Shown here: in pieces, positions 9,118-20,082 of the stretch | Numbering within the stretch: position 1 is the first letter of the stretch | How the letters are laid out: each line of letters begins with the position of its first letter | The notes under the pieces: model-generated | What the model was told of the DNA's origin: nothing | The model's database searches: none | What the model saw: the letters and a program-made list of their open reading frames with translations, nothing else | DNA from: Bosea sp. AS-1 | Lineage (GTDB): Bacteria; Pseudomonadota; Alphaproteobacteria; Rhizobiales; Beijerinckiaceae | Direction: 5' to 3' | Length of the DNA stretch: 64,000 nucleotides | NCBI RefSeq assembly: GCF_002220095.1 | Contig: NZ_CP022372.1 | Span: 1,708,501-1,772,500 of the forward strand | Translations under genes and position numbers: made by a program

Positions 9118-9744
9118 TCAGTTGCTGCCGGAGCGGATCGCAACCGTCGCGACACCGGCGCCGATCAGCAGCGTCCCGCCGGCCTTGTTGAAGAGGCCTA
9201 TGGCGCGCGGATTCCGCACCACGGCCCGCGCACGCGAGGCGATCAGCGCGTAGCCCATAGCATTGGCGAAGGCGAGGCCGATGAAGGTCGTCTCGAAGAT
9301 CAGCATCTGGCTCCAGAAATCGGCTTTCGGATCGAGGAACTGCGGCAGGAACGCGACGAAGAAGGTGATGCTCTTCGGATTCAGCGCCGTCACCAGCCAA
9401 GCATGTCCGAGCATCTTCCAGGCCGGCGCCGCATCCTCGCGCGGCTTGGCGTCCAGCGAGCCGCCAGCGCGGAAGAGCTTGATGCCAAGCCAGATCAGAT
9501 AGGCCGCGCCGAGCCATTTCAGCGCAGTGAAGACCATGGCGGACGTGGCCAACAGGGCGCCGACGCCGAGCATCGAAAGCGTCATTGCCGTGAAGTCGCC
9601 GAGCGCCACGCCGAGCGCGATCGGGAAGGCCGTGCGCCAGCCCTGGCCGAGCGCGTAGGAGATGACCAGGAGGATGGTCGGTCCGGGAATGATGAGAAGG
9701 ACGGCTGTGGCGGCGGCGAAGGCTGCCCAGGCTTCGAAGGTCAT
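9118..9744 (-). CDS. LysE/RhtB family exporter
   Basis: This 208-residue membrane protein has about six hydrophobic segments. The N-terminal family motif reads LLIIPGPTILLVISYALGQG (about residues 17-36) and the central motif is LNPKSITFFVAFLPQF (about 130-145). RhtB-type proteins export amino acids or their analogues across the inner membrane. The start MTFEAW (9744) is preferred because an upstream ATG would add a non-conserved stretch. It is first in a unit with the methyltransferase. Confidence 0.9.
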   Translation of the reverse strand: MTFEAWAAFAAATAVLLIIPGPTILLVISYALGQGWRTAFPIALGVALGDFTAMTLSMLGVGALLATSAMVFTALKWLGAAYLIWLGIKLFRAGGSLDAKPREDAAPAWKMLGHAWLVTALNPKSITFFVAFLPQFLDPKADFWSQMLIFETTFIGLAFANAMGYALIASRARAVVRNPRAIGLFNKAGGTLLIGAGVATVAIRSGSN

Positions 9745-9848
9745 GGTGATGGCTCCACTAAAAACCAGAGCCATCACCAGATGCGGGTGTTTGTAAAGGG
9801 CCAGAGGCGTTCGTCGATCAGGTTGTTTCGGCCCGGTCGGATCCTGCT

Positions 9849-10277
9849 TTAGCGGCGTGCGGCTTCGATGACGTTGCAGAAGCCGCGGCGGACCTCGCCC
9901 TCATGACCGATCTGACCGGCCTGGACGGTGAAGATGAGGTCGAGCCGGGTGGCGCCGCCGCTCTTGCGGGCGGTGATCTTGAGCGATTGCAGGCGGCCCG
10001 ATCCGGCACCGTCCTGCAGGGCAGTCAGCGTGTTGGTCGCCTTGTCGATACGGATCGCGCCGAAGCCTTCAGCCGAGACGACGCGGGCGGCGGCGCTGAT
10101 GGCCTTGGCGGGCGGGTTCTTGACGAGGTCCCAGCTGCGATAGCTGATCTCCGACAGCATCGGCACGCCGGCGCTGGTGAAATTGCTGGAGCAGGGCTGC
10201 GCCTGGGCTGTGTTCAGGCTGGCAAAAGAGGCGGATACGGCAATGGCGCACGGCAAAATCAGACGAATAAACATCAT
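9849..10277 (-). CDS. Small exported protein of unknown function
   Basis: This 142-residue protein is not recognised. A signal peptide is clear: MMFIRLILPCAIAVSASFAS then AQA at about residue 26. Two cysteines remain in the mature part (near the N-terminus, PCSS, and near the C-terminus, GFCN) and could form a disulfide. The mature region is predicted mostly beta and compact. It lies 32 bases after the CAP-domain lipoprotein gene on the same strand, so cotranscription is likely. Confidence 0.65.
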   Translation of the reverse strand: MMFIRLILPCAIAVSASFASLNTAQAQPCSSNFTSAGVPMLSEISYRSWDLVKNPPAKAISAAARVVSAEGFGAIRIDKATNTLTALQDGAGSGRLQSLKITARKSGGATRLDLIFTVQAGQIGHEGEVRRGFCNVIEAARR

Positions 10278-10309
10278 TATGCTCGCAATTGAGTAAGGGA
10301 CATCGTCCG

Positions 10310-10864
10310 TTACCGAGCTTGCGGCATCCTGTCACCGTAACCCATCGTCACGCGCGGCTCCGGCTCGGCCGCCACGACCAGCACCCACCAGGCGCGGTAG
10401 CTGGTGCGCGGATCCTTGGAGAGGGCGATGCCGTAGCGCGTCGCTTCCTTCATGCGCAGGTTGGTGTCGTGGCCGGGCGATTTACGCCAGCCGTCGAAGG
10501 CTTCCTCGACCGAGAAATAGCCGCCGCCGAGATTTTCCGCGACGCGGGCGGAATCGAGGCCGGCCGCTTCGACGCGCGTGGCAAAGTTGCCGCCGGCATC
10601 GTGCGAGAGAGCGTTCTTGGCGACCATGGCATCGGCTTGGCGCTGGGCCATCGCCATCAGCCGCGGATCCGGCCTGACGGGGCCGAGGCCCTGGCTGGCG
10701 CGATAGGCATTGAGGATGCGCCCCGCCTGTGCGGGATCGAGTGTGACGGCGCTGAGCCTTTCGACCATGCGCGGATCGAGCGGCCCTTCGCGACGGGGTT
10801 CTCCGGCGCAGCCAGCCAGAAGGAAGGTGAGAGCCAGTAGAGGCAGAGTGAGTACAGTCTTCAT
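10310..10864 (-). CDS. CAP (SCP-like) domain lipoprotein
   Basis: This 184-residue protein begins with a lipoprotein signal ending in the lipobox LAGC (C19), so it should be anchored in the membrane facing the periplasm. The mature part has CAP-domain signatures: an N-terminal helix RILNAYRASQGLGPVRPDPRL, AMVAKNALSHDAGG with a cavity histidine, VAENLGGG, and WRKSPGHDTNLRM with the second histidine. Bacterial CAP proteins are poorly characterised. It is followed on the same strand by a small exported protein gene. Confidence 0.85.
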   Translation of the reverse strand: MKTVLTLPLLALTFLLAGCAGEPRREGPLDPRMVERLSAVTLDPAQAGRILNAYRASQGLGPVRPDPRLMAMAQRQADAMVAKNALSHDAGGNFATRVEAAGLDSARVAENLGGGYFSVEEAFDGWRKSPGHDTNLRMKEATRYGIALSKDPRTSYRAWWVLVVAAEPEPRVTMGYGDRMPQAR

Positions 10865-11221
10865 CGATATCAGTTTGATTCGGGGCCCGTTGCGATGCCG
10901 TCAGATCAGGGCCTTTCTGCGGCCGCGGAGCGTCCGACTGGGAGCAGAGATCGCCGGGGAGGGCAAGTTGCCGGTAGGGCATCATGTTTCGAGGGGGGCC
11001 AAAATCGCCCGGCAATCTTGACTTTTGCCACAGTCTTCCGCTTTAAGGCCCCATCCGTTTCGCCGACATCGCCGAAACCGCATCCGCCGACCGGGCCGCT
11101 TCGCGGCTTTCACGAGCCCGGAGGTCAACGTCCGACAGCGCGGTTGCGCCCTCGGGCGCGAAACCGTTTGGCGGTGAGGTTGTGGCGGTGAAGGTTCCTT
11201 GAGGCAAGCAGGCAGGTCCGC
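10865..11221. other. Intergenic region between CAP lipoprotein gene and ffh
   Basis: This 357-bp gap separates two divergent genes. It carries a candidate ffh promoter at 11018-11046. I see no convincing ORF, RNA gene or terminator. A short GC hairpin lies near 11095-11110. Confidence 0.5.
11018..11046 (+). promoter_or_regulatory. Possible sigma-70 promoter for ffh-rpsP-rimM-trmD
   Basis: TTGACT (11018-11023), a 17-base spacer, then CTTTAA (11041-11046). The -35 element is close to consensus; the -10 is weaker, as is common in alphaproteobacteria. It leaves a leader of about 170 bases before the ffh ATG. Confidence 0.4.
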
Positions 11222-12796
11222 ATGTTCGGTACGCTGAGCGAAAGGCTCTCCGGCATCCTTTCGGGGCTGACCCGGAGGGGTTCGCTGACCGAGGAGGACG
11301 TCAACGCGGCTCTCCGCGAGGTGCGCCGCGCGCTCCTCGAGGCGGACGTCGCGCTCGAAGTCGTCCGCTCCTTCACCGACAAGGTGCGCGAGCGTGCCGT
11401 CGGCGCCGAGGTGCTGAAATCGGTCACGCCCGGCCAGCAGGTCATCAAGATCGTCAACGACGTCCTGATCGAGACGCTGGGCGGGGAGGGCGAGGGCATC
11501 GGCTTCGACGCCGTGCCGCCGGTGCCGATCCTGATGGTGGGTCTGCAGGGCTCGGGCAAGACCACCTCGACCGCCAAGATCGCCAAGCGCCTGACCGAGC
11601 GCAGCAAGAAGAAAGTGCTGATGGCGTCGCTCGATACGCGACGCCCGGCCGCCATGGAACAGCTCGCCGTGCTGGGCCAGCAGGTCGGCGTGCAGACGCT
11701 GCCGATCGTTGCCGGCCAGTCGGCGGTGCAGATTGCCAAGCGTGCGATCGAGGCGGCACGTCTCGGCGGCTACGACGTCGTCATGCTCGACACCGCCGGC
11801 CGCGTCACGCTCGACGACACGCTGATGGAAGAGGTCGCGCAGGTGAAGGCCGCGACCGGCCCGCACGAGGTGCTGCTCGTCGCAGACGCGCTGACCGGCC
11901 AGGACGCGGTCAATACGGCACGCGCCTTCGATGCCCGCGTCGGCCTCACCGGCATCGTGCTGACCCGCATGGACGGCGATTCGCGCGGTGGTGCCGCGCT
12001 CTCGATGCGCGCCGTCACCGGCAAGCCGATCAAGCTGGTCGGCACCGGCGAGAAGGTCGACGAACTCGACGACTTCCACCCCTCGCGCGTCGCCAACCGC
12101 ATCCTCGGCATGGGGGACATCGTCTCGCTTGTCGAGAAGGCGGCGCAGACGGTCGATGCCGACAAGGCGCAGGCGCTGGCGCAGCGACTCGCCAAGGGTA
12201 ATTTCGACCTCGATGACCTGCGCATGCAGCTCCAGCAGATGGAGAAGATGGGCGGTTTCGGCGGCGTGATGGGTCTGCTGCCCGGCATGGCACAGATGAA
12301 GAACCAGCTCGCGGCCGCCAAGGTCGACGACAAGATGATCGCCCGTCAGGTCGCGATCATCAACTCGATGACGCCGGCCGAGCGCAAGAATCCCGATCTG
12401 CTCAAGAACAGCCGCAAGAAGCGCATCGCCGCCGGCTCGGGCACCTCGCCGGAGGCGATCAACAAGCTGCTCAAGATGCATCGCGGCATGGCCGACATGA
12501 TGAAGGCCATGCGCAAGCAGAAGGGCGGAATGCTCGGCAAGCTCGGCGGCATGTTCGGGCTCGGTGGCGGCATGCCGGCGGGCATGCCCGACCCCTCCCA
12601 GATGGATCCGGCCCAACTCGAGGCGCTGCAGAAGCAGCTCGGCGCGGGCGGCGGCCTTCCCCAGCTTCCGCCGGGCGGTTTCCCCGGATTGCCGAAGGGC
12701 GTTACTCCGCCGGCCGGCATGATGCCGAAACTGCCGGGTCTCGGCGGCGGCGGGCTGCCCGGTCTGGGCGGCAACCCGTTCGGCAAGAAGAAATAG
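11222..12796 (+). CDS. ffh: Signal recognition particle protein Ffh
   Basis: This 524-residue SRP54-type GTPase delivers nascent membrane proteins to FtsY at the inner membrane together with 4.5S RNA. Seen in order: the N domain, G1 P-loop [15 protein letters not shown] (about residue 107), DTAGR (about 190), [10 protein letters not shown] (about 248), then a Met-rich M domain (about 320-450). The tail is an unusually Gly/Pro/Met-rich stretch with repeated GMP, LPG and GLGG units of about 75 residues, typical of alphaproteobacterial Ffh and longer than the E. coli protein (453 aa). It starts the ffh-rpsP-rimM-HAD-trmD cluster. Confidence 0.98.
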   Translation: MFGTLSERLSGILSGLTRRGSLTEEDVNAALREVRRALLEADVALEVVRSFTDKVRERAVGAEVLKSVTPGQQVIKIVNDVLIETLGGEGEGIGFDAVPPVPILMVGLQGSGKTTSTAKIAKRLTERSKKKVLMASLDTRRPAAMEQLAVLGQQVGVQTLPIVAGQSAVQIAKRAIEAARLGGYDVVMLDTAGRVTLDDTLMEEVAQVKAATGPHEVLLVADALTGQDAVNTARAFDARVGLTGIVLTRMDGDSRGGAALSMRAVTGKPIKLVGTGEKVDELDDFHPSRVANRILGMGDIVSLVEKAAQTVDADKAQALAQRLAKGNFDLDDLRMQLQQMEKMGGFGGVMGLLPGMAQMKNQLAAAKVDDKMIARQVAIINSMTPAERKNPDLLKNSRKKRIAAGSGTSPEAINKLLKMHRGMADMMKAMRKQKGGMLGKLGGMFGLGGGMPAGMPDPSQMDPAQLEALQKQLGAGGGLPQLPPGGFPGLPKGVTPPAGMMPKLPGLGGGGLPGLGGNPFGKKK

Positions 12797-12843
12797 CCTT
12801 CACCATTCAACCCGACGTCAAAGTCAAACCAAAGGAAAGACCC

Positions 12844-13215
12844 ATGTCCCTCAAGATCCGCCTGACCCGCGGCGGCGCCAAGAAGCGCCCCTACTACCGC
12901 ATCGTCGTTGCCGACTCGCGCTCGCCGCGCGATGGCCGCTTCATCGACAAGATCGGCTCCTACGATCCGATGAAGGCCAAGGACGCCGCCGACCGCGTCG
13001 TGCTCGACATCGAGAAGGTCCAGGCCTGGCTCGCCAAGGGCGCCCAGCCGACCGATCGCGTCCTGCGCTTCCTCGACGCTGCCGGCCTCGCCAAGCGCCC
13101 GGCCCGCAACAACCCGAACAAGGCTGTTCCGGGCGAGAAGGCCAAGGAGCGCGCCGAGAAGAAGGCCGAGAAGGCTGCCGCTCCGGCCGCCGAAGAAGCC
13201 GCCGCCGAGGCGTGA
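12844..13215 (+). CDS. rpsP: 30S ribosomal protein S16
   Basis: This 123-residue protein begins [20 protein letters not shown], the S16 signature, and has the conserved [11 protein letters not shown] and [12 protein letters not shown] segments. The C-terminal 40 residues are an Ala/Glu/Lys-rich extension common in alphaproteobacterial S16. AAAGGAAAG lies just before the ATG as a Shine-Dalgarno. S16 binds 16S rRNA early in 30S assembly. It sits 47 bases after ffh; a palindromic repeat separates it from rimM. Confidence 0.98.
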   Translation: MSLKIRLTRGGAKKRPYYRIVVADSRSPRDGRFIDKIGSYDPMKAKDAADRVVLDIEKVQAWLAKGAQPTDRVLRFLDAAGLAKRPARNNPNKAVPGEKAKERAEKKAEKAAAPAAEEAAAEA

Positions 13216-13237
13216 GCTTGACGGTCCGCATGTCGGC

Positions 13238-13303
13238 CTCGGGCGAAGCGCAGCTTCGACCCGAGAGCCTCCTGCAGGGGATGCTCGGGGCAGGCCCGAG
13301 CAT
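13238..13303. repeat. REP-like palindromic element between rpsP and rimM
   Basis: Two hairpins lie in series. The first pairs CTCGGG CGAAGC (13238-13249) with GCTTCG and CCCGAG (up to 13265). The second pairs ATGCTCGGG (13281-13289) with CCCGAGCAT (13295-13303). The two-hairpin layout and the ATG(C)CC-GGGCAT type second arm resemble the element at 18631-18710, so this is probably a dispersed repeat. Confidence 0.55.
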
Positions 13304-13314
13304 GATGTGCTGAC

Positions 13315-13836
13315 ATGAGCGATCTCATCCTGCTCGGTGTCGTCGGCGCGCCGCATGGCGTGCGCGGCGAGGTCAGGATCAAGACCTTTACCGGCGATCC
13401 GCTTGCGATCGCCGATTACGGCCCGCTGACCGACAGCAAGGGCCGCAGCTTCGAGATCACCGATATCCGCCCTGCCAAGGAGGTGGTGGTCGCCCGGCTC
13501 AAGGGCGTCGCCACCCGCGAGGCGGCCGAGGCGCTGAACGGCGTCGAATTGTTCGTCGCCCGCGGCAAGCTGTCGGCGGGCGAGGACGAAGACGAATTCC
13601 TGCAGGCCGATCTGATCGGCTGCAGCGTGGTCGGTCCGGATGGCATCGTGCTCGGCACTGTCGCCACGGTCGAGAATTACGGTGCGGGCGACCTGCTCGA
13701 CATCGAAACGCCGGATGGCCGCTCCGTCCTGATGCCCTTCACCAAGGCCTTCGCGCCGCGCATCGACATCGCTGCGCGCCGCATCGAGGCCGAGCCCCCG
13801 CTGGGATTGTTCGAGCCCGACGATGACAAGCGATAG
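13315..13836 (+). CDS. rimM: 16S rRNA-processing protein RimM
   Basis: This 173-residue ribosome maturation factor assists 30S head assembly and binds S19. The N-terminal RimM domain starts with LGVVGAPHGVRGEVRIKTFT. The C-terminal PRC-barrel part includes DLIGCSVVGPDG, VENYGAGDLLDIE and VLMPFTKAFAPRID. Position after rpsP is the usual one. Its last 14 bases overlap the start of the HAD gene in another frame, so the two are likely translationally coupled. Confidence 0.96.
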   Translation: MSDLILLGVVGAPHGVRGEVRIKTFTGDPLAIADYGPLTDSKGRSFEITDIRPAKEVVVARLKGVATREAAEALNGVELFVARGKLSAGEDEDEFLQADLIGCSVVGPDGIVLGTVATVENYGAGDLLDIETPDGRSVLMPFTKAFAPRIDIAARRIEAEPPLGLFEPDDDKR

Positions 13837-14494
13837 GCCGGCCCGCGCCCTGATCTTCGACATGGACGGCACCATCGTCGACAACATGCGCTTCCATGAC
13901 GATGCCTGGGAAAGCTGGCACGTCAGCAACCGGCTGCCGTTCGATCGCACGACCTTCGCGGCCCGGACGGCCGGCATGGCCGGCAACGAGATCATCTCCT
14001 CCTATTTCCCGCAGGCGGCCGTCGCCGAGCTCGATGCGATGAGCGACGCCAAGGAGGCGCTCTACCGCGAGGCCTACCTGCCGCATGTCGCCGCAAATGC
14101 CGGCTTTCTGGAGTTGATCGCGCGTGCGGAAGCGGCAGGCGTCCCGATGGCGGTCGCGACTGCCGCCCCGCCGGCCAATATCGAGGTGGTGCTCGATACG
14201 CTCGGTCTGCGCCAGCGCTTCGCCACCATCGTTTCTCCCTCGCAAGGCTTTCGTGGCAAGCCGCATCCGGACATGTTCCTGGCGGCGGCAGAACGCATGA
14301 AGGTCGCGCCCGCCGACTGCATCGTGTTCGAAGATGCACCGCTCGGTGTCGAGGCGGCGCGCCGTGCCGGCATGCGGGCGGTGGCGCTGCTGACCATGCT
14401 CGACGAGAGCGGTTTCGCCGGCTTCGACAACCTGATCGCCTCGGCGCGGGATTTCACGGCGCTGGACGGGCTGCCGGCGCTGCGCTTTGCTTGA
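13823..14494 (+). CDS. HAD-superfamily hydrolase, beta-phosphoglucomutase-like
   Basis: This 223-residue haloacid dehalogenase-family protein has motif [11 protein letters not shown], with the nucleophile Asp and general acid Asp. Motif II is VATAAPP, motif III lysine is in RGKPHPDMF, and motif IV is [13 protein letters not shown]. The cap domain between motifs I and II is helical, as in beta-phosphoglucomutase/phosphatase relatives. It is inserted between rimM and trmD, overlapping rimM by 14 bases and ending 4 bases before the trmD start. That placement is unusual; the substrate is unknown. Confidence 0.88.
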   Translation: MTSDRPARALIFDMDGTIVDNMRFHDDAWESWHVSNRLPFDRTTFAARTAGMAGNEIISSYFPQAAVAELDAMSDAKEALYREAYLPHVAANAGFLELIARAEAAGVPMAVATAAPPANIEVVLDTLGLRQRFATIVSPSQGFRGKPHPDMFLAAAERMKVAPADCIVFEDAPLGVEAARRAGMRAVALLTMLDESGFAGFDNLIASARDFTALDGLPALRFA

Positions 14495-14498
14495 CGGC

Positions 14499-15185
14499 AT
14501 GCCGTTTCGTGCCTCGATCCTGACGCTCTACCCCGAGATGTTTCCGGGGCCGCTCGGCATCTCGCTGGCCGGCGAGGGGCTGCGCAAGGGGCTCTGGTCG
14601 CTCGACACCCACCAGATCCGGGACCACGGCATTGGCCGCCATCGCAATGTCGACGACAACCCGGCCGGTGGCGGCGCCGGCATGGTGCTGCGCTGCGACG
14701 TGCTGGCGGCGGCGATCGATGCGGCGGTGCCGGCCGACGATGCACGGCCGCGCCTTCTGATGTCGCCGCGCGGGCGCCCGCTGCAGCAGAGTCAGGTGCG
14801 TGACTGGGCCGAGGGGCCAGGTCTCGTCATCGTCTGCGGCCGCTTCGAGGGCGTGGACGAGCGGGTGATCGAGGGGCGCGGCCTCGTCGAGGTCTCGATC
14901 GGCGACTACATTCTCTCCGGTGGGGAAATGGCGGCGCTGACGCTGCTCGACGCCTGCGTGCGTCTGATCCCCGGCGTGATGGGCAAGGTGGCCTCGGGCG
15001 AGGATGAGAGCTTCGAGAACGGGCTGCTCGAATATCCGCATTACACGCGGCCGCGCGAATGGGAGGGCCGGGGCCTGCCCGAGGCACTGCTCTCCGGCGA
15101 CCACGCCCGCATCGCGAAATGGCGGCGTGAGCAGGCGGAGAAGATCACACGGGTGCGGCGGCCGGACCTGCTGAAGGATTCCTGA
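14499..15185 (+). CDS. trmD: tRNA (guanine37-N1)-methyltransferase
   Basis: This 228-residue SPOUT-class enzyme methylates G37 of tRNAs and guards against frameshifting. Family motifs are visible: [30 protein letters not shown], the SAM-knot segment [13 protein letters not shown] with [11 protein letters not shown], and [13 protein letters not shown]. The ATG at 14499 is chosen because [15 protein letters not shown] fits the family; an in-frame TTG lies at 14487. The usual next gene, rplS, is absent: a convergent rhodanese-like gene follows instead. A 6-bp hairpin (CCAGGC/GCCTGG at 15225-15240) lies in the gap without a T-tract. Confidence 0.97.
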   Translation: MPFRASILTLYPEMFPGPLGISLAGEGLRKGLWSLDTHQIRDHGIGRHRNVDDNPAGGGAGMVLRCDVLAAAIDAAVPADDARPRLLMSPRGRPLQQSQVRDWAEGPGLVIVCGRFEGVDERVIEGRGLVEVSIGDYILSGGEMAALTLLDACVRLIPGVMGKVASGEDESFENGLLEYPHYTRPREWEGRGLPEALLSGDHARIAKWRREQAEKITRVRRPDLLKDS

Positions 15186-15264
15186 TCTCGTTCAGGTGTC
15201 AGAGGCTCCTTCCCCCTGAATTTCCCAGGCTCACGCCTGGCTCGCCCGAGAATGACCGTGTCTG

Positions 15265-15687
15265 TCACGGATATGCTGTCACCGGCAGCTTCTCCGAGAG
15301 CCAGCCGCCCGGCCCGAGCACACCCCCGCGCACCGGTACGAGGTCGCGCCAGCCGCGCCCGCCGAGCTTCTGCACTGTGGCGATGGCCTGTGCGCCGGTG
15401 CGATCGATCAGAGCGATGCGCTTGCCGGGGTTGTCGAGCCGCAACCCCGCGAGGCGGACATCGAAGGCCGTCGCATCGATGTCGAGCGGCACGGCGCCTT
15501 GCGGCAGGCCGGTATCGGCCCATTCCGCGGCGCTGCGGATATCGACGAGGATGATTCGCTTCGTCTGCGCTGCCTCGTAGGCTTCGCGGGCCGATAGCGA
15601 GGGCAGGACCTGCCCGAAAACGAAAGAAGCCGGGAGCAGGAAGCTCCCGGCCAGAAGGATGCGGCGCGTTGCGGCGCCTGCGGTCAT
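15265..15687 (-). CDS. Exported rhodanese-like domain protein
   Basis: This 140-residue protein has an N-terminal hydrophobic export signal (RRILLAGSFLLPASFVFGQV) and one rhodanese-like domain. The expected active-site loop cysteine is missing: the segment ALIDRTGAQAIATVQKL has Asp-Arg-Thr-Gly where a catalytic rhodanese has Cys. The domain is therefore probably inactive for sulfur transfer and may bind or sense. It sits 5 bases after the aminotransferase stop on the same strand, so the two are likely cotranscribed. Confidence 0.75.
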   Translation of the reverse strand: MTAGAATRRILLAGSFLLPASFVFGQVLPSLSAREAYEAAQTKRIILVDIRSAAEWADTGLPQGAVPLDIDATAFDVRLAGLRLDNPGKRIALIDRTGAQAIATVQKLGGRGWRDLVPVRGGVLGPGGWLSEKLPVTAYP

Positions 15688-15692
15688 GATGC

Positions 15693-17538
<1,846 letters not shown>

Positions 17539-17638
17539 GGGCTATGAGTTTCGCGCTGCTGGACGCTCGGCGCCAATACCCGTAAATCTCCCGGCCAAAG
17601 CAGGCCCGCCACCCAGGCGGGTGTCCGGGAGGAAATCC

Positions 17639-18613
17639 ATGTCGTTGACCCGCCGTTCCACGCTCGGCCTGATGGCCGGCGCCGTCTTCGCTCCGTCCAT
17701 CGTCCGGGCCGAAACCTTCCCGAGCAAGGTTCTCACCCTGGTCGTGCCCTATCCGGCGGGCGGCCCGACCGATGCTATCGCGCGTTTCGTTGCGCAGGAT
17801 CTCGCCGTCGCCTTCGGTCATAATGTGGTGGTGGACAACCGGGCAGGCGCCTCGGGCGCCGTTGGCACTCGCGCCGTCGCCCATGCGCAGGCCGACGGCT
17901 ACACCTTCGTCTTCGGCAACAACCAGACGCATGGCAACAACATGTTCCTGCTGAAGGATCCGGGCTACGACGCGGTGACGGATTTCGCGCCGCTCGCCGG
18001 CGTCGGAGCCTTCGAACATGCTTTCGTCGTCCGCAACGACCTGCCGGCCAAGACGATTCCCGAGTTGATCGCGCTGGCCAAGGCCGATCCGGGCAAGCTC
18101 AATTACGGCTCGACCGGCGTCGGCTCCGGCTCGCATCTGGCGATGGAGCTGTTCATGCAGCGCACCGGCATCAAGATGACGCATGTGCCCTTCCGCGGCG
18201 CCGCGCCACTGGTGCAGGAGATCGTCGCCGGGCGCATCGACATCGCCAATTCGACGCTGCCGAGCGTGCTGGAGCAGATCAATGGCGGTGCGCTGCGCGC
18301 GCTCGCCATCGCCAGCCCCGAGCGCAACCCGCAGGCGAAGAACATCCCGACCTTGCGCGAGCAGGGCGTGAGCAATGCGGACGCTGATTCCTGGGCGGCC
18401 TTCTTCGCCCCGGCGAAGACGCCCCAGCCGGTGCTCGACGTGCTCTCCAAGGCGATCATCGCCTCGCTCAACAAGCCGGCGACGCGCGATGCCATCATCA
18501 AGCTCGGCTTCACGCTCAAGGTGCGCGATCCCGAGGCCTTCCGCCCCTATCATCTCCAGGAGATCGCGACCTGGAAGCAGATCATCGCCGATGCCGGCGT
18601 GAAGGCGGAATAA
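17639..18613 (+). CDS. Tripartite tricarboxylate transporter substrate-binding protein (Bug/TctC family)
   Basis: This 324-residue periplasmic binding protein has a signal peptide (RRSTLGLMAGAVFAPSIVRA) and the Bug-family sequences LVVPYPAGGPTDAIARF, VVDNRAGASGAVGT and GSGSHLAMELFM. Such proteins bind carboxylates or other small acids for TctAB-type transporters, but no membrane subunits are nearby, as with many orphan Bug proteins. GGGAGGAAA precedes the ATG. The next gene, an SAF-domain oxidoreductase, follows after a palindromic repeat and may be functionally linked. Confidence 0.9.
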   Translation: MSLTRRSTLGLMAGAVFAPSIVRAETFPSKVLTLVVPYPAGGPTDAIARFVAQDLAVAFGHNVVVDNRAGASGAVGTRAVAHAQADGYTFVFGNNQTHGNNMFLLKDPGYDAVTDFAPLAGVGAFEHAFVVRNDLPAKTIPELIALAKADPGKLNYGSTGVGSGSHLAMELFMQRTGIKMTHVPFRGAAPLVQEIVAGRIDIANSTLPSVLEQINGGALRALAIASPERNPQAKNIPTLREQGVSNADADSWAAFFAPAKTPQPVLDVLSKAIIASLNKPATRDAIIKLGFTLKVRDPEAFRPYHLQEIATWKQIIADAGVKAE

Positions 18614-18630
18614 GTCGATCTCAAGTAGCT

Positions 18631-18710
18631 TTCCCGGGCGGAGCGGAGCGCCGACCCGGGAATCTCTTCGAAGAGATGCCCGAGGGCAAACCGGGCATGA
18701 CGGCGCTCCG
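18631..18710. repeat. REP-like palindromic element
   Basis: This compound palindrome has a hairpin TTCCCGGG (18631-18638) / CCCGGGAA (18655-18662), a perfect 16-bp palindrome ATCTCTTCGAAGAGAT (18662-18677), and ATGCCCG (18676-18682) / CGGGCAT (18692-18698). A long-range pair joins CGGAGCGCCG (18644-18653) to CGGCGCTCCG (18701-18710). It is intergenic and shares layout with 13238-13303. Confidence 0.6.
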
Positions 18711-18724
18711 GACGGAGTGAATCC

Positions 18725-20029
18725 ATGAATCTGATGCCCAAGCTCGCCGCCCGCCGCGAGGCGGGGAAGCCCGTGCGCGCGGCGTTGATCGGCGCCGGCA
18801 AGTTCGGCTCGATGTTCCTGTCGCAGGTGCCGCATATCGAGGGGCTCGAGGTCGCGGTGATCGCCGATCTCGATCCCGAGCGCGCTCGGGCGGCCTGCCG
18901 CAACGTCGGCTGGGACGAGGCGCGCATCGCACGGACACGCTTCATCGATGACGGTGCCGCCGCGGCGCGCGCAGATGGAGTCGAGGTCGTGCTGGAGACG
19001 ACAGGCCATCCCGCGGCCGGCGTGCGGCACGCGCTCGCTGCGATCGAGGCCGGGCGACATGTCGTCATGGTCAATGTCGAGGCCGACGTGCTGGTCGGGC
19101 CGGTGCTGGCCCGCAAGGCGCAAGCCGCCGGCGTCGTCTATTCGATGGCCTATGGCGACCAGCCGGCTCTGGTCAGCGAGATGGTCGATTGGGCGCGCGC
19201 GGCGGGCTTCATCGTTGCCGCCGCCGGCAAGGGCACCAAGTATCTGCCGGCCTATCACACCGTTACGCCCGACGATGTCTGGATGCATTACGGCCTGACG
19301 CCCGAGGCGGCGAAGGCGGCCGGCATGAACCCGCAGATGTTCAACTCCTTCCTGGACGGCACGAAGTCGGCGATCGAGATGGCGGCGATCGCCAATGCCT
19401 GTGAGCTCGACGTGCCGGAGGCTGGGCTCGCCTTTCCGCCCTGCGGCGTCGACGACCTGGCCCATGTGCTGCGCCCGCAGGCAGTCGGTGGGCAGCTGGA
19501 GCGGGACGGCATGGTCGAAGTCGTGTCCTCGCTGGAGCGCGACGGCCGGCCGGTCTTCCGCGACCTGCGTTGGGGCGTCTATGTCGTGCTCAAGGCGCCG
19601 AACGATTATGCCGCCGCCTGCTTCAAGCAGTACGGCCTGCCGACCGATGCGACCGGCCGCTATGCCGCGATGTACAAGCCCTTCCACCTGATCGGGCTCG
19701 AACTCTCGATCTCCGTGCTGAACGCGGCCCTGCGAGCCGAGCCGACCGGGGTGACGCGCGGTTGGCGAGGCGATGCCGTCGCCGTCGCCAAGCGGTCGCT
19801 CAAGGCCGGCGAGATGCTGGACGGCGAGGGTGGATATACCGTCTATGGCCGGTTGATGCCGGCTGCGGCGAGCAAGGCCTGCCGCGCCCTGCCGATCGGG
19901 CTGGCCCATGGCGTCAGGCTGACGCACGACGTCGCGGCCGGGCAGCCGGTGACCGAAGCCGATGTCACGCTCGACGAAAGCCAGCCGGTGGTTTCACTTC
20001 GTCGTGAGTTGCTCGCAACGGCTTGGTGA
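18725..20029 (+). CDS. NAD(P)-dependent oxidoreductase with C-terminal SAF-like domain
   Basis: This 434-residue protein has an N-terminal Rossmann fold (ALIGAGKFGSMFL, about residues 20-32), resembling homoserine dehydrogenase or Gfo-type folds, and a DRL-like catalytic middle. The C-terminus looks like an SAF domain (GLAHGVRLTHDVAAGQPV, TEADVTLDES). Homologues occur in catabolic clusters for branched or short sugar acids, but the substrate here is not known. Its neighbour is a Bug-type solute-binding protein, which would fit uptake plus oxidation of a small acid. The 3' end overlaps the open frame leading into the next gene. Confidence 0.8.
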   Translation: MNLMPKLAARREAGKPVRAALIGAGKFGSMFLSQVPHIEGLEVAVIADLDPERARAACRNVGWDEARIARTRFIDDGAAAARADGVEVVLETTGHPAAGVRHALAAIEAGRHVVMVNVEADVLVGPVLARKAQAAGVVYSMAYGDQPALVSEMVDWARAAGFIVAAAGKGTKYLPAYHTVTPDDVWMHYGLTPEAAKAAGMNPQMFNSFLDGTKSAIEMAAIANACELDVPEAGLAFPPCGVDDLAHVLRPQAVGGQLERDGMVEVVSSLERDGRPVFRDLRWGVYVVLKAPNDYAAACFKQYGLPTDATGRYAAMYKPFHLIGLELSISVLNAALRAEPTGVTRGWRGDAVAVAKRSLKAGEMLDGEGGYTVYGRLMPAAASKACRALPIGLAHGVRLTHDVAAGQPVTEADVTLDESQPVVSLRRELLATAW

Positions 20030-20082
20030 TCGGCCGCGTTGCCTTCACTCTCCGGCGGAAGCAGGTGGTGGAGGCGGATGCG

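Noticed and set aside
15225..15240. Rho-independent terminator between trmD and the rhodanese-like gene
   Set aside because: The stem is only six base pairs and no T-tract follows on either strand.
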